DNA from: an uncultured Eubacteriales bacterium
Lineage (GTDB): Bacteria; Bacillota; Clostridia; Christensenellales; QAND01
DNA length: 5,938 nucleotides
Direction of reading: 5' to 3'
Assembly (NCBI GenBank): GCA_900546685.1
Contig: UREB01000111.1
Span: 1 to 5,938, forward strand
Below are positions 1 to 4,138 of the stretch, piece by piece. The notes beneath the pieces are model-generated. The model did not search any database and had not been told where the DNA came from. It saw only the letters and a list, made by a program, of their open reading frames with translations. Within the stretch, counting starts at the first letter, position 1. Every line of letters begins with the position of its first letter. The position numbers and the translations under genes were made by a program.

Positions 1-27
1 TTTCCCTACACGACGCTCTTCCGATCT
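1..27 (+). other. Illumina TruSeq adapter remnant (not genomic)
   Basis: The first 27 bases match exactly the last 27 bases of the standard Illumina P5/read-1 adapter, ending in the diagnostic GCTCTTCCGATCT. Biological sequence begins at 28 and reads at once in the frame of the DeoR-type gene. The contig end is therefore an untrimmed library artefact, and nothing should be inferred from bases 1-27. Confidence 0.97.
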
Positions 28-594
28 CGTCGCTACGGCCTGCGCCAGCGGTTTAACGTGCCGGGCAAAAAGGCCATTGGGCGGGCGGCGGCCGAGCTGG
101 TGCATCCGGGCGATACGATTTTTTTGGATGCCTCCAGCACGTGCATGTATATGGGGGAGGCGCTTTGCGGCAAAACCGGCGTGACGATCATCACAAACTC
201 GGCGTACCTGGTAAGCCAGCTGGGCGAGGAGGAAGGCCTAACGGTGATCTCCACCGGCGGGCAGGTGCGAAGGGAAAGCCTGACGCTGGTAGGGAGCCTG
301 GCGCAGCAAAGCTGCCTGGCGTACCGGGCGAACAAAGCGTTTATTTCGCCCAAGGGATTTCGGCCGGAGGCGGGGGCTGTAAACGGCAACGAGCAGGAAA
401 CGGCGATGCAGCGATGCATGATAGAGCGGGCGGAGCAGATGATTTTGCTCTGCGACCATACCAAGTTTACACGGCTGGGGCACCTTACGCTGGCGGCGCT
501 GCCGGAGATCAAAACCATGATTACCGATACGCCGCTGCCAAGGGAGTGGGCCGGGGCAATGGAAGGGGTTCGTTTGATTACGGCCAAGCCATGA
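28..594 (+). CDS. DeoR-family transcriptional repressor, C-terminal part (5' truncated)
   Basis: This is 188 residues open from the left edge to the TGA at 592-594. It matches the DeoR C-terminal sensor domain in order: the K-AIGRAAAEL helix, GDTIFLDASST (residues 28-38, the sugar-phosphate pocket region), TIITNS (53-58), STGGQVRRESLTLVG (75-89), KAFIS (103-107), the E-TAM helix (124-127) and the CDHTKF motif (142-147). DeoR proteins are usually about 250 residues, so roughly 60 residues carrying the N-terminal winged HTH are missing. The open frame runs unbroken back to the adapter junction at 28, so the GTG at 58 is not a real start; it only begins a convenient ORF. Family members repress sugar-catabolic genes and are released by a phosphorylated sugar. 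The aldolase gene 201 bases downstream is the likely target or operon partner. The effector cannot be read from the sequence. Confidence 0.9.
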   Translation, partial: RRYGLRQRFNVPGKKAIGRAAAELVHPGDTIFLDASSTCMYMGEALCGKTGVTIITNSAYLVSQLGEEEGLTVISTGGQVRRESLTLVGSLAQQSCLAYRANKAFISPKGFRPEAGAVNGNEQETAMQRCMIERAEQMILLCDHTKFTRLGHLTLAALPEIKTMITDTPLPREWAGAMEGVRLITAKP

Positions 595-745
595 GCAACG
601 CCGAGGCAATGGGGAATGCCCGCGGCACATGGCCCTTTCGGTGGACAAGGCGCAGGCCGGAGGGGGTGCCGTGCGCGGGCGCCCTATGCAGCGCATCGTG
701 CTGAAAAACACGGCAACGTGGGACGCGGCTTTGGCAACCTTTTAA
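591..745 (+). other. Gap after the regulator with two small, unsupported reading frames
   Basis: The DeoR stop lies in an ATGA at 591-594, and that ATG opens a 37-codon frame to 704. A second ATG at 629 opens a 38-codon frame to the TAA at 743-745 (begins MALSVDKAQ, ends DAALATF) with GC-rich third positions like its neighbours. Neither has a well-spaced ribosome site nor a family I recognise. They could be a tiny protein, a decayed gene fragment or chance. Confidence 0.2.
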
Positions 746-747
746 GG

Positions 748-760
748 GCGTAGACTACGC
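748..760. promoter_or_regulatory. 13-bp palindrome upstream of the aldolase gene, candidate operator
   Basis: GCGTAG-A-CTACGC is a perfect inverted repeat with a one-base centre, 35 bases before the aldolase ATG and between the two sugar-locus genes. A TTGGCA hexamer at 731-736 resembles a -35, but no convincing -10 follows at normal spacing. The position suits an operator for the upstream DeoR-type repressor. That link is inference. Confidence 0.35.
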
Positions 761-795
761 ACATAAAGCGTTTACCGAATAGGAGGCAGAGGACA

Positions 796-2085
796 ATGCA
801 ACACAACCGCAACGTACACCCGGCCGAGCAGCTGGCGCAGGCCATGCGCCGCATCTATGCCAAGGGCTACACGACGACAAGCGGCGGGAACCTGTCGCTT
901 AGGGACAAAGACGGCAGCCTATGGATAACCCCGACGGCCGTCGACAAGGGCACGCTTTCCAGGGCGGATATTTTGCATGTGCTGTGCGACGGCACGGTGG
1001 TTGGCAAGCACAAGGTATCCTGCGATATGCCGTTCCATGCGGCGGTGCTGAAAGCGCGCCCCGACCTAAACTGCGTGCTGCATGCCCATTCCAAGGCGCT
1101 GGCGGCGTATAGCGCCGCAAGAAAGGCCCTGCCGCTGGGCGTGCTGCCCCGCATCGAGGCGGAGATCGGCAGGATCGGCACGGCCCCGTACCGGCGCCCC
1201 GGCTCCAAGGCGCTGGGCCAAAGCATAGAACAGGCTTTTAAGAAAGGCTGCAATGTGGTGATTTTGCAAAACCACGGCGTGATGGTGGGCGGGCAAAGCC
1301 TAAAGGATGCGCTGGATAAGCTTGAAAAGCTGGAGCGCTTGGCGCGCATCTGCACCACGGCTGCCCAGGCAGGGGCGGCGCTTACGCTGCCGGCGTGTGC
1401 CGCGGTGCACGATGTACAGGCAGAGATAGAGGCGCGCCCCCGCTTTGCCCCGGAGGAGCCGGACGCCAGGGAATGCGATGCGCGGGCGCAGGTGGCGGCC
1501 TGGGCCAACCGCGCGTATGAAATGGGGCATTGTACGGCGTTTAGCGGCTGCTTTGCTGTGCGCGTTTCGGGCCACAGCTTTATCATCAACCCACAGCGCC
1601 ACGACAGGCAGGCCCTTTTGCCGGAGGATACGGTGCTGATATCCTGCGGCAAAATCGAAGCGGGCAAAACGCCGGACCGGCATGTGCTTTTGGCAGAGCA
1701 GGTGTTTTCCCAGCAGCCCGAAACCATCGGCTTTATTGCGGCGGACCCATGCGGCACCATGGCGTTTGCCGTGACGGATATGGCGTACCAGGCGGCGGCG
1801 AGCCCGGAAAGCTACGGCATACTGGAAGACCTGCAGGCCCTGCCCTATGGCGCTTGGCAGAACGACCCGGCCGACACGGCCGGGCGCCTGACGCCGCGGC
1901 GGCCCGCCGTGCTGGTAAAAAACGACTGCTTGTTGGTTACGGGTACCTCGGTTTTCAATACGTTTGACTGCTTGGAGGTATGCGAATTTACCGCGCAGAC
2001 CCTCTTGCAGGCGGAGGCGCTGGGGGGTTTGATGCCGCTGACAGAAAAAGAGCGGGCGGAGCTTGACAAGCGGACAGGAAGATAG
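796..2085 (+). CDS. Tandem class II aldolase/adducin-domain protein (sugar-phosphate aldolase-like)
   Basis: This is a 429-residue protein. An AGGAGG at 781-786, 9 bases before the ATG, fixes the start. Domain 1 (about 8-195) is a class II aldolase/adducin fold of the FucA/RhaD type. It has the TTTSGGNLS phosphate loop (26-34), WITPTAVDKG (43-52), H96-A-H98 and N159-H160-G as metal ligands, and the D77-MPF-H81 region. In fuculose-1-phosphate aldolase the matching position to D77 is the catalytic Glu. Domain 2 (about 228-415) repeats the fold (AFSGCFAVR, 248-256) but has AAD (316-318) where HAH should be and NDC (376-378) for NHG, so it is probably not catalytic. Members of the family cleave ketose 1-phosphates to DHAP and an aldehyde in the cytoplasm using Zn2+; some act as epimerases or decarboxylases. 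The adjacent DeoR regulator fits sugar catabolism. The substrate is unknown. Confidence 0.88.
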   Translation: MQHNRNVHPAEQLAQAMRRIYAKGYTTTSGGNLSLRDKDGSLWITPTAVDKGTLSRADILHVLCDGTVVGKHKVSCDMPFHAAVLKARPDLNCVLHAHSKALAAYSAARKALPLGVLPRIEAEIGRIGTAPYRRPGSKALGQSIEQAFKKGCNVVILQNHGVMVGGQSLKDALDKLEKLERLARICTTAAQAGAALTLPACAAVHDVQAEIEARPRFAPEEPDARECDARAQVAAWANRAYEMGHCTAFSGCFAVRVSGHSFIINPQRHDRQALLPEDTVLISCGKIEAGKTPDRHVLLAEQVFSQQPETIGFIAADPCGTMAFAVTDMAYQAAASPESYGILEDLQALPYGAWQNDPADTAGRLTPRRPAVLVKNDCLLVTGTSVFNTFDCLEVCEFTAQTLLQAEALGGLMPLTEKERAELDKRTGR

Positions 2086-2091
2086 TATGCT
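2063..2091 (+). promoter_or_regulatory. Sigma-70-type promoter overlapping the aldolase 3' end
   Basis: A perfect TTGACA (2063-2068), a 17-bp spacer and TATGCT (2086-2091, four of six consensus bases) predict a start near 2098. The -35 lies inside the last codons of the aldolase gene and the -10 just after its stop. No protein gene follows on this strand before the terminator at 2219, so the expected product is a short non-coding RNA. Confidence 0.55.
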
Positions 2092-2097
2092 GTAAGC

Positions 2098-2219
2098 ACA
2101 TACAAATACACGCCTTGGCCACAAGTTTGTACCCCTTACAATACAATCAAAGGCGTTCCTCAGCCTTCCAAGGCGTGCTGTTATGTCTGAAAAAAGAGCC
2201 GGAACCGGCTCTTTTTTTT
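2098..2219 (+). ncRNA. Candidate structured small RNA, about 122 nt
   Basis: A promoter, a closed fold and a terminator line up. The predicted 5' end at 2098 begins ACATA, which pairs with TATGT (2182-2186). Next, CACGCCTTGG (2109-2118) pairs perfectly with CCAAGGCGTG (2168-2177). Inside are two hairpins: TTGTA-CCCCT-TACAA (2127-2141) and AAGGC-GTTCCTCA-GCCTT (2150-2167), the latter abutting the closing stem. The terminator hairpin follows after a few bases. The loops CCCCU and UUCCUC are complementary to Shine-Dalgarno-like purine tracts, as in several Firmicute trans-acting sRNAs. A second AAGGCGT copy (2150-2156) could compete for the 5' arm, giving an alternative fold. I do not recognise an RNA family. 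It could instead be only the aldolase 3' UTR. Confidence 0.5.
2190..2219 (+). terminator. Rho-independent terminator
   Basis: AGAGCCGG (2195-2202), AA, CCGGCTCT (2205-2212), then eight T (2212-2219). An A-run (2190-2195) on the left makes it potentially bidirectional. It ends the aldolase transcript and the candidate sRNA. Confidence 0.9.
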
Positions 2220-2253
2220 GTGCGTGCAGACAGAATGCAGGCGGCAAAGCAGC

Positions 2254-2279
2254 AAAAAAGCCCGCTGGGCGGGCTTTTT
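2254..2279 (-). terminator. Rho-independent terminator, bidirectional, serving the minus strand
   Basis: GCCCGC (2260-2265), loop TGG, GCGGGC (2269-2274), flanked by six A on the left and five T on the right. It works in either direction. On the minus strand it directly follows the nested hairpin element at 2281-2360 and ends transcripts from the ribbon-helix-helix gene. On the plus strand it backs up the terminator at 2190-2219. Confidence 0.85.
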
Positions 2280-2361
2280 GTTTTGGCGTAAGCGTGATAT
2301 CCGGGAGAATGAACTGTAAAAACAAAATCGGATATGAAACAAGGGACAGCTACGCCAAAAA
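2254..2361 (-). ncRNA. Candidate structured RNA or structured 3' UTR, convergent with the plus-strand RNA
   Basis: Two nested perfect inverted repeats form one long-armed fold: TTTTGGCGTA (2281-2290) with TACGCCAAAA (2351-2360), and inside it ATATCCG (2297-2303) with CGGATAT (2329-2335). Read on the minus strand the fold runs straight into the terminator at 2254-2279, as in an sRNA; on the plus strand no terminator follows. An unpaired CCCTT lies in the 5' half (minus sense), echoing the loop of the facing RNA. I found no good dedicated promoter, so it may be processed from the transcript of the ribbon-helix-helix gene. Confidence 0.35.
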
Positions 2362-2414
2362 TGGAATGTAAACGAACACAACCCCGGCTGGCATGGATGG
2401 TTGCCAGGGGGGCA

Positions 2415-2602
2415 CCATTCGATGATATAGTTTTGTAAGGCATATTGCAGGAAAAGATGGATCAATTCGTTGCGGGAGCAGCCTGTGCGGCTGGAGAGGG
2501 CACCCAGCTCTTCCACCAGATCCTCACGGATGCGGACGGAAAACACAAGGGTACCGCCCAGCCACGCAGTGGTTTGGGTTTGATGGTGAGTTTCTGCGAC
2601 AT
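2415..2602 (-). pseudogene. Ribbon-helix-helix (CopG/Arc-type) protein, frameshifted
   Basis: The true start is probably the ATG at 2602-2600: AGGAGG (2616-2611) sits 8 bases upstream and the first residues read MSQKLTIKPKPLRG, the N-terminus I associate with small clostridial RHH proteins. That frame then turns to nonsense and stops at 2464-2462. The conserved domain, VFSVRIRED followed by SRNELIHLFLQYALQNYIIE (to about 2418), lies in another frame. Adding one base near 2555-2563 would join the halves as RG-x-GGTLVFSVRI. The domain frame also lacks a stop after the domain and runs on to 2181, through both terminator hairpins. RHH proteins bind DNA as dimers through a beta strand and act as repressors or antitoxins; no toxin partner is visible. 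It could be a decayed gene or a sequencing error. The ATG at 2627 in the domain frame overlaps the ribosome site and is not credible. Confidence 0.7.
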
Positions 2603-2689
2603 ACCGCTGGCCTCCTGATAATTCCATTTTATGAAAACAAAGAGGGGATGGCTATGCTCCGGCTCGGTTTTTTCGCCCCCGGCAAAGTG

Positions 2690-2698
2690 AGTATACCA
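2690..2698 (-). promoter_or_regulatory. Extended -10 promoter for the ribbon-helix-helix gene
   Basis: On the minus strand the sequence reads TGG-TATACT, an extended -10 (TGn plus a five-of-six hexamer), about 88 bases before the ATG at 2602. No clear -35 is seen. The predicted leader is about 80 bases. Confidence 0.4.
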
Positions 2699-2766
2699 TA
2701 GCGCGGCGGTGCAAAAGACATCCGCCAGAGGTCAATTTCGGTGAAATGGCGGTGCGGCGTCGGTAC

Positions 2767-2790
2767 AAAAAAGAAAAGGCCGAAACGGCC
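2767..2790 (-). terminator. Rho-independent terminator, minus strand
   Basis: On the minus strand GGCCG (2790-2786), loop TTT, CGGCC (2782-2778) is followed by TTTTCTTTTTT (2777-2767). It is a second stop behind the repressor gene and insulates the RHH promoter. Confidence 0.8.
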
Positions 2791-2811
2791 CGGCCGTAGG
2801 GAAGGATTTCC

Positions 2812-2848
2812 ACAAAGAGAAAAGGCGTTTCCATGCGGAAGCGCCTTT
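2812..2848 (-). terminator. Rho-independent terminator of the repressor gene
   Basis: A 12-bp stem, 2821-2832 with 2837-2848 (one G-T pair), closes on the four-base loop ATGC (2833-2836). On the minus strand it is followed by TTTTCTCTTT. It lies 45 bases beyond the repressor stop. Confidence 0.85.
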
Positions 2849-2893
2849 CCCTTTTGCACACATCCTTATCTTAGGGGGTAAGGACAGATTGGA

Positions 2894-3232
2894 TCATGAT
2901 TTGGCCCGGGCCTTTTCGCTGCCATAACGCGAACGGAGAAACGCAAGATACTGACCCAGGGCCTTGTCTTCCTCTACGGTAAGCGGCCCCAGCGAATTGC
3001 CGTGCCGGCCGGCACGGGAGGAGCCCGCCTCGGAAGAGCGGCCGAGCAGATAATCCACCGATACGCCGAAATAATCGGCCAGCTGCTCTAAAGCGTCTTG
3101 CTTTGGGTTGCTTTTGCCGGTTTTCCATCCGGAAATGCGGGCCTGGCTGATGCCTGTTTCCTGCGATACGCGGTAAGCGCTTACATGGCGCTGCTCCATG
3201 AGTTGGAAAATGCGTTGCACCGTATCCGACAT
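2894..3232 (-). CDS. Xre/Cro-type HTH repressor, prophage-like
   Basis: A 112-residue DNA-binding protein. An HTH_3 domain covers about residues 5-65: the HTH reads SAYRVSQETGISQARISGWKTGK (18-40), followed by the family's typical ALEQLADYFGVSVDYLLG (47-64). The C-terminal 45 residues are short and charged (LTVEEDKALGQYLAFLRSRYG) with no S24/LexA self-cleavage domain, so RecA-driven autocleavage is not expected. The start at 3232 is chosen for AAGGAGG at 3249-3243 and because the domain starts there. The frame is open to 3388, but that part covers the divergent promoter and palindromes and is not protein-like. It is read away from the packaging operon, the layout of a lysogeny repressor. PBSX Xre is a similar short repressor. 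Confidence 0.88.
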   Translation of the reverse strand: MSDTVQRIFQLMEQRHVSAYRVSQETGISQARISGWKTGKSNPKQDALEQLADYFGVSVDYLLGRSSEAGSSRAGRHGNSLGPLTVEEDKALGQYLAFLRSRYGSEKARAKS

Positions 3233-3276
3233 AAAAGGTGCGCCTCCTTCATCGTAGCAAAAATTTATCAAATGGG

Positions 3277-3305
3277 TTGACGAATCTGCGTTCTGTGCGT
3301 ATACT
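3277..3305 (+). promoter_or_regulatory. Rightward sigma-70-type promoter of the packaging operon
   Basis: TTGACG (3277-3282), a 17-bp spacer and TATACT (3300-3305), each hexamer five of six. The start is expected near 3312. It is divergent from the repressor gene and leaves a leader of about 210 bases before the first operon gene. A GAATCT half-site overlaps the end of the -35. Confidence 0.75.
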
Positions 3306-3306
3306 G

Positions 3307-3341
3307 TTGTAAAAAGGGAACAAACGTTCGTATATTTACAA
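3307..3341. promoter_or_regulatory. SOS (LexA/DinR)-like box inside a wider inverted repeat
   Basis: GGAACAAACGTTCG (3317-3330) fits the Gram-positive SOS box CGAAC-RNRY-GTTYG at all defined positions except the first base. It lies about +6 to +19 of the rightward start, a repressing position. TTGTAAA (3307-3313) and TTTACAA (3335-3341) form a perfect outer repeat centred within half a base of the box. LexA binding is inferred; Xre could be the binder. Confidence 0.5.
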
Positions 3342-3358
3342 GATTCGGGAAAACGGAA

Positions 3359-3397
3359 CTTAGATTCTCCGGTGAATCTAAGGAACATTTATGTTCC
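3359..3397. promoter_or_regulatory. Two abutting operator-like palindromes
   Basis: CTTAGATTC (3359-3367) and GAATCTAAG (3374-3382) form a perfect 9-bp inverted repeat around TCCGGT. Overlapping it by one base, GGAACAT (3382-3388) and ATGTTCC (3391-3397) form a second perfect repeat around TT. Their cores, AGATTC/GAATCT and GAAC/GTTC, recur at 3282, 3341, 3318 and 3326. They are likely Xre-type operators, or a leader hairpin of the rightward transcript. Confidence 0.5.
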
Positions 3398-3450
3398 ATA
3401 AACAGTGTACGTTATTTTTTCCGAAAGGTCAAGAGATGTTGAGCAAATAA
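3391..3450 (+). CDS. Possible 19-residue leader peptide
   Basis: An ATG at 3391 with AAGGAA (3380-3385) five bases upstream opens a 19-codon frame (MFHKQC... to EMLSK) ending in TAA at 3448-3450, in the leader of the rightward transcript. The ATG lies inside a palindrome, so folding could hide it. There is no homology to lean on. Confidence 0.15.
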   Translation: MFHKQCTLFFPKGQEMLSK

Positions 3451-3465
3451 TGGAAATTTTTAATG

Positions 3466-3504
3466 AAAAAAATGGCGTGCCCCTTTGGGGGAAGGGGGCA
3501 CGCC
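3466..3504 (-). terminator. Strong hairpin, terminator on the minus strand
   Basis: GGCGTGCCCC (3474-3483) pairs perfectly with GGGGCACGCC (3495-3504) around an 11-base loop. On the minus strand it is followed by A then seven T (3472-3466), a terminator facing the repressor region. On the plus strand there is no T-run; the hairpin ends two bases before the ribosome site of the next gene. Confidence 0.6.
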
Positions 3505-3524
3505 GGAAGGGAGGCGTATGAAGG

Positions 3525-3746
3525 ATGGCGCAGGCAAGCAAGGAGGCGCTGTGCTGGCAGTGCAGGCGGGCGACGGGCGGATGCGAATGGTCGGCCTTTT
3601 TACAGCCGGTGCCTGGCTGGCAGGCGGAGCGCACATTTCGCCGGGTAAGGCGGGGCGGCGCGGTGCAGCTGGCGCCGGGCATACGGGTGGCGGCATGCCC
3701 GAAATTTGAACGGGACAGAAGGGAGCGGCGGCAAAGCGGCAGATGA
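3525..3746 (+). CDS. Small Cys-containing phage-type protein
   Basis: 73 residues. AAGGGAGG (3507-3514) sits 10 bases before the ATG. The core is C10-WQ-C13-RRATGG-C20-EWS, then PVPGWQAE (28-35), and near the end C58-PKFERD. I recall this spacing, C-x2-C-x6-C-x-W plus PVPGW and CPxF, from small phage proteins of Clostridia; four cysteines suggest metal binding, but the function is not known. The tail is Arg-rich (RDRRERRQ). It is the first gene of the rightward operon and its stop overlaps the next start (ATGA, 3743-3746), implying coupled translation. Two other frames are open here but give low-complexity Gly/Arg sequence. Confidence 0.6.
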   Translation: MAQASKEALCWQCRRATGGCEWSAFLQPVPGWQAERTFRRVRRGGAVQLAPGIRVAACPKFERDRRERRQSGR

Positions 3747-4138
3747 CGGAAAAACAGGCACAGGCAGCATTGGAGCATTGGAACGGAACCAGGCTGGAGG
3801 CAGAGCGGCTGAAAGGGGATTTGAGACGATTGGAACGGCTGATGGATGAAAAGGAGACACCGGGGCTGAGCAATGCGCAGCGAAGAGGGCTGCAAAGGCA
3901 GGCACAGCGGCAGGCGCAGCGGCTGGAAAGCGCATTGTATGCGCTGATGGCGCAGCAGCGGCAATGGGCGCAAAGGGTGCAGGCGCTGCCGCCGCTGCAA
4001 GCGAGCATTTTGACGATGCGGTACGGCGAAGGGCTGCCGTGGCGAAAGATTGCAGAGCGGACGGGATACAGCGAAAAGCATCTATTCAAGCTGCGGCGCG
4101 CGGCGATGGCGGCATTGAGCAGGGAGGAAAAGCATTGA
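3743..4138 (+). CDS. Sigma-region-4-like late activator (Xpf/DUF1492 type)
   Basis: 131 residues. The N-terminal two thirds (about 1-80) is a charged, Gln-rich helical, probably coiled-coil segment (QRRGLQRQAQRQAQRLE). The C-terminal end (about 85-126) is an HTH like sigma-70 region 4: LQASILTMRYGEGLPW, then RKIAERTGYSEKHLFKLRRAA, where the second helix would read promoter DNA. Such proteins sit just before the terminase genes in many Firmicute phages and in PBSX (Xpf), where they turn on late genes. The start is shared with the previous stop in ATGA; the stop overlaps the TTG start of terS. Whether it binds core RNA polymerase as a sigma factor or acts as an ArpU-like activator is not visible. 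Confidence 0.75.
   Translation: MTEKQAQAALEHWNGTRLEAERLKGDLRRLERLMDEKETPGLSNAQRRGLQRQAQRQAQRLESALYALMAQQRQWAQRVQALPPLQASILTMRYGEGLPWRKIAERTGYSEKHLFKLRRAAMAALSREEKH

Larger units (their letters stand above)
2603..2893. other. Intergenic stretch between the RHH gene and the prophage repressor
   Basis: No credible gene. It holds the AGGAGG and extended -10 of the RHH gene and two minus-strand terminators described separately. A short IR (GGCGG, 2705-2709 region, with CCGCC near 2722-2726) and a GCGGTGC repeated near 2706 and 2750 have no clear role. No attachment-site repeat or tRNA was found. This is where the prophage module appears to begin. Confidence 0.5.

Noticed and set aside
33..587. 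184-codon minus-strand frame opposite the DeoR gene
   Set aside because: The plus strand shows clear DeoR motifs throughout; the minus frame shows no family and a biased Ser/Arg/Pro composition.
1300..2325. 341-codon open frame on the minus strand
   Set aside because: It is antisense to the aldolase gene, runs through a terminator, and its composition (Arg, His, Pro-rich) is what GC-rich coding DNA gives in a shadow frame.
2181..2417. C-terminal tail of the RHH reading frame
   Set aside because: It is encoded by hairpin and terminator sequence and is Phe/Cys/Arg-rich without pattern; it is treated as read-through after a lost stop.
2656..2672. Weak hairpin with six T (CCG-GCT-CGG then TTTTTT)
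   Set aside because: A 3-bp stem is too weak to call a terminator.
2629..2861. Minus-strand frames of 69 and 76 codons behind the repressor
   Set aside because: They span two terminator hairpins and have no ribosome site or domain.
2086..2900. Prophage attachment site, tRNA gene or CRISPR repeats
   Set aside because: I looked for tRNA-like arms, long direct repeats and regularly spaced repeats and found none.
3233..3388. 52-residue N-terminal extension of the repressor reading frame, starting at 3388
   Set aside because: It covers the divergent promoter, the SOS-like box and palindromes, lacks a ribosome site, and the HTH domain starts right after the well-placed ATG at 3232.
3463..3709. 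Plus-strand frames starting at 3463 and 3485
   Set aside because: They are Gly/Arg-rich shadows; the frame from 3525 has the conserved Cys motif, ribosome site and coupled stop.
3389..4089. Long minus-strand frames (230 and 209 codons)
   Set aside because: They are antisense to the sigma-like and Cys-protein genes and are Cys/Pro/Leu-rich with no recognisable domain.
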